A DNA stretch of 64,000 nucleotides from Kaistia terrae (GTDB lineage Bacteria; Pseudomonadota; Alphaproteobacteria; Rhizobiales; Kaistiaceae), in contig NZ_JAPKNH010000004.1 in NCBI RefSeq assembly GCF_026344005.1, positions 1 through 64,000 of the forward strand. The letters run 5' to 3'. The notes beneath the pieces are model-generated. The model saw only the letters and a program-made list of their open reading frames with translations. It made no database searches and was not told the DNA's origin. Shown piece by piece: positions 6,962-16,800 of the stretch. Every line of letters begins with the position of its first letter. Position 1 is the first letter of the stretch. The position numbers were made by a program, and so were the translations under genes.

Positions 6962-7292
6962 CAAAGCCCAGAGGCATTGCCGGCCATGGCTGGCAGAGCC
7001 TGAGGGTTGGCAGCGCCGCGCGTCTGCATGAAAAAAGCTCCGTGGGGGATCCCCCATGGAGATCGATGCGATCCCGATCCAGCGGGCGCCATTGGGGTGC
7101 GTCACCGTTTCATGGAAACGGCGCGATACGCCAACGCCTTGTTTCGTCGCGCTGTCTTCGCGCAAGCCGCGATGCATTTCGCTCGAAAGCGCGCCAGGTT
7201 GCGCGTCTCCCGATCCTGCTTGTTTCGTGTCGGGGAGGGGACGCCGCCCCGCCTGCGACCGTCAAACCTGCGGAAACGCCAATGCCGATGAC
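6962..7292. other. Intergenic region with leftward terminator
   Basis: No coding region is supported in these 331 bp. The main structure is the leftward hairpin terminator at 7031-7061. CGTTTCATGGAAACG (7108-7122) is a second small palindrome resembling part of the family E repeat. The rest is GC-rich sequence without recognisable sites. Confidence 0.5.
7031..7061 (-). terminator. Orphan leftward rho-independent terminator
   Basis: A 24-bp near-perfect palindrome (7038-7061, CTCCGTGGGGG arm facing CCCCCATGGAG) is bordered on its left by six A (7031-7036). Read on the minus strand this is a GC-rich hairpin followed by a T run. No minus-strand gene lies immediately to its right; the nearest is the lipoprotein gene ending at 7705. 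Confidence 0.65.
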
Positions 7293-7634
7293 ATGCTGGA
7301 GCGTGCCTGTTTTGGCCTCTCCTTGTTCGCGCCGCGCTTGATGCCGGGCGAGTACCTGGTGGCATTGGCCGCAGGCTATTTCGTCATCCTCAACGTCGCC
7401 TGCTTCCTGGCTTTCGCCTGGGACAAGCGCTGTGCCCAACGCGGCATGCAACGCGTGCCCGAGCGAACCTTGCTGGGCCTCGCCGGCTTCGGGGGATCGT
7501 TCGGCGCGCTCGCCGGCCAGCGCTATCTCCGCCACAAGACGCGCAAGCAGCCCTTCCGCACCCGACTTCGGATGATCATCGGGCTACAGGCCGTCGTTCT
7601 GGTCGGAGCCTGCCTTCTCTTCCTGCCTGGATAA
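7293..7634 (+). CDS. DUF1294 small membrane protein
   Basis: A 113-residue protein from ATG 7293 (an internal ATG at 7341 is also possible). It has three hydrophobic segments: VALAAGYFVILNVACFLAFA, LLGLAGFGGSFGALAG and IIGLQAVVLVGACLLFL. The DUF1294 signature is clear: AWDKRCAQRGMQRVPERTLL followed by RYLRHKTRKQPFRT. DUF1294 is often fused to a cold-shock domain in other bacteria, which fits its place close to a csp gene here. Its biochemical role is unknown. Confidence 0.85.
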   Translation: MLERACFGLSLFAPRLMPGEYLVALAAGYFVILNVACFLAFAWDKRCAQRGMQRVPERTLLGLAGFGGSFGALAGQRYLRHKTRKQPFRTRLRMIIGLQAVVLVGACLLFLPG

Positions 7635-7704
7635 CTTCAGACCGCCAGCGGAGTCGCGCGGGCGGCCTGCGTTCGCAAGAGGTCGAGGAGGTCGGCGGTG
7701 CGGC

Positions 7705-8088
7705 TCAGCCGGCAGCTAGCCGTCTATTGGAAGCTGCCTGCAGGCGGGTCATTTCCTTGGCATAGGTTGCATCGGCCGCTGCCTGCGTGATCTGGCCGCT
7801 ATCGACCCGCTGGGCGAGTGCCAGGCGCAATCCCTGCTGTTGGCGCAGCATTTCTGGATCGGGGAAATCGCGTGCGAACCGGTTTTCAGCATTGTTCAGG
7901 CATTGCGCCCGGCTGGTGCGAGTCGGATTTGCGCTTCTCTCATAGGCCGCCTGGCACGCGTTGTAGGCTCGATTGAGTCCCGCGCTTGGCCCTGGGGCTG
8001 GGCCGGCCGCGCCGGAAGGGGCCATAGATGTCTGCGTGGTTGAGCAGCCCGCGAGTATTCCAAGCAACGCCACGATTGCAATGCGCAT
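7705..8088 (-). CDS. Small lipoprotein
   Basis: A 127-residue protein with a lipoprotein signal: MRIAIVALLGILAGCSTTQT, lipobox LAGC with Cys15 as the acylation site. The mature part begins with a Pro/Ala/Gly-rich linker (SMAPSGAAGPAPGPSAGL) and then a helical domain (YNACQAAYERSANPTRTSRA ... QQQGLRLALAQRVDSGQITQ) with two cysteines that may pair. It stands alone, divergent from the yhiI-rbbA-yhhJ operon. No named family recognised. Confidence 0.75.
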   Translation of the reverse strand: MRIAIVALLGILAGCSTTQTSMAPSGAAGPAPGPSAGLNRAYNACQAAYERSANPTRTSRAQCLNNAENRFARDFPDPEMLRQQQGLRLALAQRVDSGQITQAAADATYAKEMTRLQAASNRRLAAG

Positions 8089-8307
8089 GTCATGAACCTC
8101 CCGTTTCGCGCAGCATCGCTCTGTTTTGGCCGTGAGTCGAGGCTTGTTGACGTAACGTAATTTTGATCGCTTTCAACGTCGGGGTGTAGTGGTCTTTAGG
8201 GGTGTGACAATTCCTGCGGTTGTGGATCCAGACTTCTGCTTCCTCAAATCCGATCTGTGTCGGATACTGTCCTTGCAGCGTTGTGTTGAAATGCGAGGTA
8301 CGGATCG

Positions 8308-9357
8308 ATGCGTCACTCTTGGCCCAAAGCGGCGTTTGTCGCCTTCGCGGCGGTGCTGGCCACGGATCAACTCGCGGCAACGCTGGGTTCGGGCTCCTGG
8401 CTGGTTCCCCAGGTTGAGGCACAGAGCACGCTCAAGAGCCTGATCGACCGTCTTCGTGGCAACCCGCTTCCCAAAGGCATCGCCCAGTCAAACGGCCGGA
8501 TCGAGGGCCAGGAGATTGAAGTCGCCAGCAAATATCCGGGTCGCCTTGTCGCCGTCGACGCGCATGAGGGCGATACGGTCGAGGCCGGACAGGTCCTCGC
8601 CCGCCTCGACGATCGCGAGTACCGGGCTCAATTGCTGGGCGCCCAGGCGCAGGTCCTGCGAGCCGAAAGCGCGCTGAGCGAGGTTGATGCGCAGATTTCG
8701 CAGCGCGACAGCGACCGCGCCCTGGCGCAATCGAGCTTCGATCGCATCGACGCGTTGTTCAAGAAGGGTCATGCGACCGGGCAGATGCGCGACGAGGCGC
8801 TGAACAAGTTGAACGTCGCGACGGCCGCCTATCAGGCGACGCTGGCCGCGCGGGCGCAGGCCGAGGCGGCGATCAAGGCGGCGGAGGCCGATGTCTCGCG
8901 TCTCAACGCGATCCTTGAGGATATGGTGCTGGTCGCGCCGCGACGGGGGCGCGTCCAGTACGAGCTCGCGCGCAATGGCGAGGTCGTCGGCGCCGGCACG
9001 CGGGTGCTGACGCTGCTCGATCTCAGCGATATCTCGATGTCGATCTATCTGCCGGCGAAGGATGTCGCCGGCATCGCCATCGGCGATGAAGCGCGGATCA
9101 TTCTCGATCCGATCCCCAACTACGTGATCCCCGCGACGGTCACCTTTGTTTCCGGCGAGGCGCAATTCACGCCGAAGACCGTCGAGACCAAGGAAGAGCG
9201 CGACAAGCTGATGTTCCGCGTCAAGATCCAGATCCCGCGCGATCTGGTGAAGCGGTTCGAAAAGCAGGTCAAGGTTGGCGTGCGCGGGGCAGGGTTCGTG
9301 CGCACCTCGGCCGATGCCGAATGGCCGGATAGCCTCAAGGTCAATGTCCCGCAATGA
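8308..9357 (+). CDS. yhiI: HlyD-family periplasmic adaptor (YhiI-like)
   Basis: A 349-residue membrane-fusion protein. An N-terminal hydrophobic stretch (AAFVAFAAVLATDQLA) anchors or exports it. A half lipoyl motif follows (SKYPGRLVAVDAHEGDTVEAG, about residues 73-93), then a long coiled coil (about 105-200) and the second lipoyl half and beta-barrel (APRRGRVQYELARNGEVVGAG). Adaptors of this type join inner-membrane ABC exporters to an outer-membrane channel. The stop overlaps the rbbA start (ATGA, 9354-9357). Gene order and sizes match the E. coli yhiI-rbbA-yhhJ cluster. Confidence 0.85.
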   Translation: MRHSWPKAAFVAFAAVLATDQLAATLGSGSWLVPQVEAQSTLKSLIDRLRGNPLPKGIAQSNGRIEGQEIEVASKYPGRLVAVDAHEGDTVEAGQVLARLDDREYRAQLLGAQAQVLRAESALSEVDAQISQRDSDRALAQSSFDRIDALFKKGHATGQMRDEALNKLNVATAAYQATLAARAQAEAAIKAAEADVSRLNAILEDMVLVAPRRGRVQYELARNGEVVGAGTRVLTLLDLSDISMSIYLPAKDVAGIAIGDEARIILDPIPNYVIPATVTFVSGEAQFTPKTVETKEERDKLMFRVKIQIPRDLVKRFEKQVKVGVRGAGFVRTSADAEWPDSLKVNVPQ

Positions 9358-12089
9358 ACGAGGCAGTCGCCCGGTTGCAGGGTGTCAGCCATCGCTATGG
9401 CAAGCGGCTGGCCGTCGATGATCTAACCCTCGCCATCCCCTCCGGCTGCATGGCCGGGCTGATCGGGCCCGACGGCGTCGGCAAGTCGACGGTTCTCGGC
9501 TTGATGGCGGGCGTTCGCAAGCTGCAGGCGGGCTCGGTCGAGGCGCTGGGCGGCAACATGGCCGAAAGGCGGGTTCGCGACGCGGTGTCGCCGCGCATCG
9601 CCTACATGCCGCAGGGGCTTGGCCGAAATCTCTATCCAACCCTGACCGTCTTCGAAAACCTCGACTTCTTCGGCCGCCTGTTCGGCCAGGGGGCTGCCGA
9701 GCGCAAGGCGCGGATCGACGATCTGCTCAAGGCTACCGGGCTCGACCCGTTCCCGGATCGTCCAGCCGGCAAGCTTTCCGGCGGCATGAAGCAGAAGCTC
9801 AGCCTTTGCTGCGCGCTGATCCATGATCCCGATTTTCTCATTCTCGACGAGCCGACGACCGGCGTCGATCCGCTGTCGCGCCAGCAATTCTGGGACCTGA
9901 TCGACTCGATCCGCGCCCGCCGGCCGCAGATGAGCGTCATCGTCGCCACCGCTTATATGGAGGAGGCCGAGCGCTTCGATTGGCTGGCGGCGATGGATGA
10001 CGGCAAGGTGATTGCCGAGGGCTCGCCGAGCGAAGTCCGCGCCAAGGCCGGCAAGGACACGCTGGAAGAGGCCTTCATCGCCCTGCTGCCGGAGGAAAAG
10101 CGTCGCGGCTATGAGAGCGTCGTGGTGCCGCCGCGCGTCGTCGCGCCGGACGAAACGCCGGCCATCGAGGCGGAAGGCCTCACCTGTCGGTTCGGCGATT
10201 TCACCGCCGTCGACAATGTTTCTTTCCGCATCTCCAAGGGCGAGATCTTCGGCTTCCTCGGCTCGAACGGCTGCGGCAAGTCGACGACGATGAAGATGCT
10301 GACCGGACTGATCACGCCGACCGAGGGCTGGACCAAGCTGTTCGGCCAATCGCTTTCCGGCAACGAGATGGAGATCCGCCAGCACGTCGGCTACATGTCG
10401 CAGGCCTTCTCGCTCTATACCGAGCTGACGGTTCGCCAGAACCTCGATCTGCATGCGCATCTCTTCCACATCCGGAAGGATGAGATCGATGCCCGCATCG
10501 AGGAGATGCTGACCAGCTACGACCTGGCCGACGTGGCGGACGTGCTGCCGGACGGCCTGCCGCTCGGCATGAAGCAGCGGCTGCAACTCGCCGTCGCCGT
10601 CATCCATCGCCCCTCGATCCTCATCCTCGACGAGCCGACCTCCGGCGTTGATCCGGTGGCGCGGGATTCGTTCTGGCGGACGCTGGTATCGCTCGCCCGC
10701 GATCGCGGCGTGACGATCTTCATCTCAACCCACTTCATGAACGAGGCGGCGCGCTGCGACCGCATCTCGCTGATGCATGCCGGCAAGGTCTTCGCTGTCG
10801 GCACGCCGCAGGAACTGGCCGAACAGCGCGGCAAGGCTTCGCTCGAGGAGGCCTTCGTCTCCTATCTGAAGGAGGCGTCCGGCATTCCCGAGGACGCGCC
10901 AGAACTGCCCGCCGAGACCCCGCTGCCAACACCGTCGCCGCAGTTCGCGAGCCATGCCCGGCCGCGCCGCTTCGACCCCGGCCGTCTCTGGGCCTATGCG
11001 CGGCGCGAGACGATGGAACTGCTGCGTGACAGGATCCGTCTCTGGTTCGCCCTGCTCGGACCGGTGATCCTGATGATCACCTTCGGCTATGGCATTTCGT
11101 TCGACGTCGAGAATTTGAGCTTTGCCGCGTTTGATCAGGACAAGACCCCGCAAAGCCGCGCGCTCCTGGAAAACTTCTCCGCATCCCGCTATTTCAGCGA
11201 GCGACCCGACATCGGCTCCAGCGCCGAGCTGCAGAGCCGGATGAAGAGCGGCGAGGTCAACATCGCGATCGAGGTCCCTTCGGGCTTTGGCCGCGATCTA
11301 GTGTCGGACAAGCAGCCCGAAATCGCGGTGACGGTCGACGGCAGCATGCCGTTCCGGGCCGAGACGGCGAAGGGCTATGTGACGGGGCTGGCTGTCGGCT
11401 ATGCCTCCGAATTCGCGCGCGAGAACGCCACGACGGCGCTTTCCACGGTGTCGATCGAACCCCGCTATCGCTACAATCAGGCCTTCAAGAGCGTCAACGC
11501 CATGGTGCCGAGCGTCATCATGCTGATGCTGGTGCTGATTCCGGCGATCATGTCGGCGATCGGCATCGTGCGTGAGAAAGAGACAGGCTCGATCGCCAAT
11601 TTCTATTCGACGCCGATCAGCAAGAGCGAATTCCTGCTCGGCAAGCAGTTGCCCTATATCGGCGTTTCCCTGGTCAGCGCGGCCGTGCTGTTCCTGCTGG
11701 CGCTGTTCCTGTTCCGGTTGCCGCTGAAGGGGTCGTTTTCCCTCTTCGCCGTGGCGACGTTGATCTACCTGATCGCCACGACCGGTTTCGGGCAGCTGGT
11801 GTCGAGCTTCACCAAGTCGCAGGTCGCCGCCGTCGTCGCGACGGCGATCATCTCGATTGTGCCGGCTGTCAATTTCTCCGGCCTGGTCATTCCGGTCTCC
11901 TCGCTGACCGGTTCCGGCCGTGCGCTCGGGCTCGCCTTCCCGCCGGCCTGGTACCAGCCGATAAGCGTCGGCGCCTTCACCAAGGGCCTGGGCTGGGCCG
12001 ACCTCTGGCCCAATGTGCTCATGCTGTCGGGCTTTTGCCTGATCTTCTTTGCGCTGTCGCTTGTCCTGCTGAAGAAACAGGACGCCTGA
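9354..12089 (+). CDS. rbbA: ABC ATPase/permease fusion, RbbA family
   Basis: 911 residues, the same length as E. coli RbbA. Two nucleotide-binding domains precede an ABC-2 membrane domain. Domain 1: Walker A GPDGVGKST (residues 38-46), signature LSGGMKQKLSL, Walker B FLILDEPTTGVDP. Domain 2: Walker A GSNGCGKSTT, Walker B ILILDEPTSGVDP, but the signature reads LPLGMKQRLQL instead of LSGGQ. The C-terminal 380 residues hold six hydrophobic segments. E. coli RbbA is a ribosome-associated ATPase; homologues are also annotated as multidrug exporters, so both roles stay open here. Coupled to yhiI, and yhhJ starts two bases after its stop. Confidence 0.88.
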   Translation: MNEAVARLQGVSHRYGKRLAVDDLTLAIPSGCMAGLIGPDGVGKSTVLGLMAGVRKLQAGSVEALGGNMAERRVRDAVSPRIAYMPQGLGRNLYPTLTVFENLDFFGRLFGQGAAERKARIDDLLKATGLDPFPDRPAGKLSGGMKQKLSLCCALIHDPDFLILDEPTTGVDPLSRQQFWDLIDSIRARRPQMSVIVATAYMEEAERFDWLAAMDDGKVIAEGSPSEVRAKAGKDTLEEAFIALLPEEKRRGYESVVVPPRVVAPDETPAIEAEGLTCRFGDFTAVDNVSFRISKGEIFGFLGSNGCGKSTTMKMLTGLITPTEGWTKLFGQSLSGNEMEIRQHVGYMSQAFSLYTELTVRQNLDLHAHLFHIRKDEIDARIEEMLTSYDLADVADVLPDGLPLGMKQRLQLAVAVIHRPSILILDEPTSGVDPVARDSFWRTLVSLARDRGVTIFISTHFMNEAARCDRISLMHAGKVFAVGTPQELAEQRGKASLEEAFVSYLKEASGIPEDAPELPAETPLPTPSPQFASHARPRRFDPGRLWAYARRETMELLRDRIRLWFALLGPVILMITFGYGISFDVENLSFAAFDQDKTPQSRALLENFSASRYFSERPDIGSSAELQSRMKSGEVNIAIEVPSGFGRDLVSDKQPEIAVTVDGSMPFRAETAKGYVTGLAVGYASEFARENATTALSTVSIEPRYRYNQAFKSVNAMVPSVIMLMLVLIPAIMSAIGIVREKETGSIANFYSTPISKSEFLLGKQLPYIGVSLVSAAVLFLLALFLFRLPLKGSFSLFAVATLIYLIATTGFGQLVSSFTKSQVAAVVATAIISIVPAVNFSGLVIPVSSLTGSGRALGLAFPPAWYQPISVGAFTKGLGWADLWPNVLMLSGFCLIFFALSLVLLKKQDA

Positions 12090-12091
12090 CC

Positions 12092-13228
12092 ATGTCCAAC
12101 ATCCTTCGCTGGTGCTCCAACCTCTTCTACCTCTTCATCAAGGAGCTTCGGAGCATCAAGGCCGACCCGATCATGCTGGTGCTGGTCGTCTACGCCTTCA
12201 CCCTGGCGATCTACACGGTCTCGACCGGCGCCTCGACCGAGCTGAAAAACCTCGCCGTCGCGGTTGTTGACGAGGACAATTCGAAATTGTCTCGGCAGAT
12301 CATCGGCGCGATCCAGCCGCCACTGTTCCAGGAGCCCGTGGCGCTCAACGTATCGGAGGTCGACGCGGCGCTGGATAAGGGGCGCTTCGTCTTCGTCCTC
12401 GACTTCCCGCCGAATTTCGAGCGCGACATCCTCGCCAATCGCGATGCGGAACTGCAGCTCGAGATCGACGCCACGGCGATTGTCTTCGCCGGCAATGGCT
12501 CGGTAGCGCTGCAGAACATCATCGCCAACGAGATTGCTGAATTCCGCTATGGCGGCGGCCTGACGACCGCCACACCCGTGAAGCTCGTGATGCGCAGCGC
12601 CTTCAATCCGAACCTCAACTCGGTCTGGTTCGGCGCGATGATGCAGGTGATGAACAACATCACCATGCTGACGCTGATCCTGTCCGGCGCGGCGCTGATC
12701 CGCGAGCGCGAGCGCGGCACGGTCGAGCATCTGCTGGTCATGCCCGTGGTCGCCAGCCAGATCGTGCTGGCCAAAGTACTGGCCAACGCGCTGGTGATCG
12801 TCATCGCCGCCACGCTTTCGCTGCTTGTCGTCGTGCATTGGCTGCTCAGCGTGCCGATCCAGGGCTCGATACCGCTCTTCCTGCTCGGAACCATCATCTA
12901 CACGCTGTCGATCGCCTCGATGGGCATCCTGCTCGCGACATTCTCGACGTCGATGGCGCAGTTCGGTCTGCTGGCGATCCCGGTGCTGATCGTGCTGAAC
13001 CTGCTCTCGGGCGGCATGACGCCGATGGAGAGCATGCCGGTCTGGCTGCAATATGCGATGAAGACGCTGACGACGACGCCGCATTTCGTGTCGTTCACCC
13101 AGGCGGTGCTGTTCCGCGGCGGTGGTTTCCCGCTGGTCTGGCAGTATCTGCTGATCTTCGTCGGCTTCGGGGCGGTCTATTTCGCCCTGTCGCTGATGCG
13201 TTTCCGCAGCGCTGTGCTGAAGGGGTAG
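12092..13228 (+). CDS. yhhJ: ABC-2 type permease (YhhJ-like)
   Basis: 378 residues from ATG 12092 (MSNILRWCSNLFYLFIKELR), two bases after the rbbA stop. Typical ABC-2 permease layout: one N-terminal membrane helix (PIMLVLVVYAFTLAIYTV), a periplasmic domain of about 150 residues, then five helices including the conserved RERERGTVEHLLVMPV segment. It should pair with the membrane half of RbbA as the second permease subunit, with YhiI as adaptor. A hairpin at 13231-13252 follows. Confidence 0.88.
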   Translation: MSNILRWCSNLFYLFIKELRSIKADPIMLVLVVYAFTLAIYTVSTGASTELKNLAVAVVDEDNSKLSRQIIGAIQPPLFQEPVALNVSEVDAALDKGRFVFVLDFPPNFERDILANRDAELQLEIDATAIVFAGNGSVALQNIIANEIAEFRYGGGLTTATPVKLVMRSAFNPNLNSVWFGAMMQVMNNITMLTLILSGAALIRERERGTVEHLLVMPVVASQIVLAKVLANALVIVIAATLSLLVVVHWLLSVPIQGSIPLFLLGTIIYTLSIASMGILLATFSTSMAQFGLLAIPVLIVLNLLSGGMTPMESMPVWLQYAMKTLTTTPHFVSFTQAVLFRGGGFPLVWQYLLIFVGFGAVYFALSLMRFRSAVLKG

Positions 13229-13230
13229 CG

Positions 13231-13252
13231 CCGGCCACGTGCCCGTGGCCGG
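13231..13252. terminator. Hairpin between convergent yhhJ and ridA genes
   Basis: CCGGCCACG (13231-13239) pairs perfectly with CGTGGCCGG (13244-13252) around a 4-nt loop. There is no T run on either side, so it may be a transcript-end hairpin rather than a canonical terminator. Confidence 0.5.
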
Positions 13253-13264
13253 TCGCGGCAGGCG

Positions 13265-13612
13265 CTAGGGCAGGGCGGCGACGGCCGTGATCTCGATGAT
13301 GTAATCGGGATCGGCGAGCGGAATGCCGCCCGTGGCGCGGGCGGGGGTGTTGTTCGGATCGACCCAGGCGTCCCAGACACTATTCATGGCGGCGAAGTCC
13401 GCGATGTCGCCGAGCCAGATCGTCACCGAAAGCAGGTGCGACTTGTCCGTGCCGCTGAGCGCCAGCACGCGGTCCAGTTCCGCCAGCGCGCCGCGGGTCT
13501 GCGTCAGGATATCGGCCCCGGCCGGTCCGACCTGTCCGGCGACATGCACGACGCCGTCATGCGTCGCCGCCTCGCACCAGCGCGCTGCCGGCTCCAGTCT
13601 CGTGATCTCCAT
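13265..13612 (-). CDS. RidA family protein (enamine/imine deaminase-like)
   Basis: 115 residues, the usual length of RidA/YjgF/UK114 proteins. Visible family features: GVVHVAGQVG in the first strand pair, LAELDRVLALSGTDKSHLLSVTIWL in the helix, and the active-site region TPARAT followed by YIIEITAVAALP, with the conserved Arg and the Glu of IE(I/V). RidA enzymes hydrolyse reactive enamines released by PLP enzymes. AAGGAG lies six bases before the ATG. It is convergent with yhhJ and divergent from the autotransporter. Confidence 0.88.
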   Translation of the reverse strand: MEITRLEPAARWCEAATHDGVVHVAGQVGPAGADILTQTRGALAELDRVLALSGTDKSHLLSVTIWLGDIADFAAMNSVWDAWVDPNNTPARATGGIPLADPDYIIEITAVAALP

Positions 13613-13788
13613 GGCATTCTCCTTCGGTTGGCCTTGCCGATTGGCGACACTGCGAACTGTCCTGTTAATCGCTGCGGCCCTCGCGCGCCATCTGGCATGG
13701 ACAGCATGAGGCTCTGGCAGCCCGCGATCCCCGGCGATGATGCGCGCGCGCAGCAGGTCTGAAAAATCATGCCTCCATATGCCGTTAG

Positions 13789-13817
13789 GTCACATTACGT
13801 TTCGGTAACCGTATAAT
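13789..13817 (+). promoter_or_regulatory. Likely promoter of the giant autotransporter
   Basis: A perfect TATAAT (13812-13817) lies 17 bp after GTCACA (13789-13794, four of six matches to TTGACA). It is about 50 bp before the chosen start codon, in an AT-rich patch that stands out from the surrounding GC-rich DNA. Confidence 0.45.
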
Positions 13818-13869
13818 TGTATATCGTCCACGCGTGCCCTTCGGCGCGGATGGCGGGGGGCTGGAAATC

Positions 13870-16800
13870 ATGCGGGTTCGCACACGGGCGACCAAGGTTT
13901 TGTCGTGTCTTGGTCGGTGGCCGAATCCCCTGCCGGGAGCCATGGACCTTCGCCCCATCGCGGCAGCTTCCGGGCTCACCCTGTTTCTCGTCGTCATGGC
14001 GCTTGCTGGTTCGGGCAGTTCGGCCCAAGCGGCCTGCGTCGGCCCGACAGGCGGTATCGAGACCTGCACCGGCAACGCCAACAGCGGTTCGGCGGTTTTC
14101 GGCGCCCCCAACGTCAGCCAGCTCGACGTCAACAACCTCACCTCCAACCTGTCGCAGATCTCGCTCGGCGGCACCGGCAGCACGCCGTCATCGACGCCCG
14201 ATCAGCCCAATTACACCTGCACCGGTTCGACCGACTGCACGATCACGGCCTTCGTTCCGGCGAGTGGCGATACCCCTGCTAAGCAGTCCACCTGCTCGGT
14301 CAACGAAGATGCGGCATCGGGCACGACCTGCACCCCACCGCCGGCAAACGCGCCGGGCGGCCCGACCGGCAATGCCGGTCCCGATGTCACCATCAATTAC
14401 AGCCAGCCCAGCGCGGATGCGAATCAGCCCGGTAGCGGCGCCGTCGTCGCATCGGGTGACGACAACGCCGGCATTGTCGGCTTCTCGAATGGCAGCCGTG
14501 GCGGCAATGGTAGCAATGGCTATGTGTTCTCGAATGGCGGCGATGGCCATGATGGCGCCGATGGCGGCATTGCCATCGTCAATGTCGATGGCGCGGTCAA
14601 GACGACCGGCGCTCACGCTGCGGGTATCATCGCGACCAGCAATGCCGGCAATGGCGGCAATGGCGGCGGCGCCTATGGCATCTCCGGGAGCGCAGGCGAT
14701 GGCGGTCTTGGCGGCAGCGGCGGATCGGCGACGGTCAATTTCACCGGAGGCAGCGTCGTCACGACGGGTGACTATTCGGCCGGTATCGCTGCGGTAAGCC
14801 AGGGCGGCGGCGGCGGCGGTGGCGGCGGCGGTGGCGGCCTCGTCTTCAACCCAGGCGGTGGCAGTGCTGCCGGCAGCGGCGGCAACGCCACCGTTGTCAC
14901 GGCGGCCGGCACCTCGATCACAACCTCGGGCATCTATTCGCACGGTATCACCGCGCAATCGATCGGCGGCGGCGGCGGCAGCAGCGCCGGGGGCTTCGGC
15001 CTGTTCTCTTCCAGCGGCGGCGACGGCGGCAATGGCGGCAATGGCGGCGTCGTGTCGGTCATCAACGCGGGATCGATCACCACCAACAACAACAATTCGC
15101 AAGGCATTCTCGCCCAGTCGATCGGCGGCGGCGGCGGCGATGGCGGCTCCAATTTCGGACTGTTTGCCTCCGGCGGCGGCGGCAGCCTCGGCGGCTATGG
15201 CTACGCCACCGGTCTGGCGAATGAAATCGCGGTCGGCGTGACCAATTCGGGCGCCATCGTCACCAAGGGCGAATCCTCGAACGGCATCCTGGCCCAGTCG
15301 ATTGGCGGCGGCGGCGGCAATGGCGGGTCGAGCGGCGGTCTTGTCTCGCTGGGCGGCACCGGCAGTTCGACGACCGATGGTGGCATTGTCCAGGTCACCA
15401 ATACGGCGACGGGCACCATCAAGACGAACGGCCTGGCCTCCGCGGGCATTTTCGCGCAGTCGATCGGCGGCGGCGGCGGCAATGGCGGCGTCAGCTATGG
15501 CCTGTTCTCGGCCGGTGGCGCCGGCGGCGCCGGCGGCAAGGGCGGCCTCGTTACGGTGATCAACGCCGGCGACATCGAGACGGGCATCAACGGCCTGGAT
15601 TCGATCAATTCGGCCGGCATTTTCGCGCAGTCGATCGGTGGCGGCGGCGGCAATGGTGGCGGTGCCTTCTCAGGCGGCGTCGGATTCAGCGTTGCTCTCG
15701 GTGGCAAGGGTGCCGGCGGCGGTGATGCTGGCGCGGTGGAAGTTCTGCGCGATGCGCAGAACACTCGTTACTCGATCATCACGCATGGCGCGCAATCCGA
15801 CGCCGTGTTCGCGCAATCGGTCGGTGGCGGCGGCGGCAATGGCGGCTTCGCGGTATCGGGCACGATCGGCGCTCTGGCGCTTTCGATGGGTGGCGATGGC
15901 GCAAAGGGTGGCAAGGGCGGGACTGTCACGGTCGAGACGGCCGGGTCCTTGACGACCTCTGGCGACGGATCGCGCGGTATCTTCGCGCAATCGGTCGGCG
16001 GTGGCGGCGGCAATGGCGGCGCAGCCATCGCGGTTGCCGTGGATGCAGGCGCTGGCTTCGCGGCGGCGATCGGCATCGGCGGCACAGGCGGCGCGGGTGG
16101 CGATGCCTCCGCGGTTGATGTCTCGAGCCTCAGCGACATCAAGACCACGGGCGACAATGCCCAGGGCATCTTCGCTCAATCGATTGGCGGCGGCGGCGGC
16201 AATGGCGGCTATTCGGCCGGCGGCGCGCTGGGCGGCATCGGCATCGCGGTCAATATCGGCGGCAGCGGTGCAAGCGGCGGCCTTGGCGGCGCGGTTGACG
16301 TCGACAGCTCCGGTTCGATCTGGACGAAGGGCAAGAATTCCACCGGCATCCTGGCGCAGTCGATCGGCGGCGGCGGCGGCAATGGCGGCTTCGCGGTGAG
16401 CGTGGCGCTCGGCGCTGGCGCGGCCAGCGTCGCGCTGGGCGGCTCGGGAGGCGCCGGCAGTTCGGCCGGCGACGTCACGGTCGATGCCGATGGTGCGGCT
16501 CATTTCCTGCAAGGGAAGGGCCGCAGCGACTGGAACCTTATCACTGAGGGCAGCAATGCCGTCGGCATTCTGGCGCAATCGATCGGCGGCGGCGGCGGCA
16601 ATGGCGGATTCGCGGGAAGCCTTTCAGCCGGCGCTTTGGTCGGCGTTGGTGTCAGCCTCGGCGGCACGGCAGGCGGCGGCGGCGATGCCGGCACGGTCAA
16701 GGTCAACAACGGCAAGAAGATCGACTCGGTCATCACGCAGAACAACATCCTGACGCTTGAGGACGGCTCGACGGGCATTCTCGCCCAGTCGGTCGGCGGC

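Noticed and set aside
12035-12091. Longer start of yhhJ
   Set aside because: It would overlap rbbA by 55 bp and add residues absent from the family; ATG 12092 is right after the rbbA stop.
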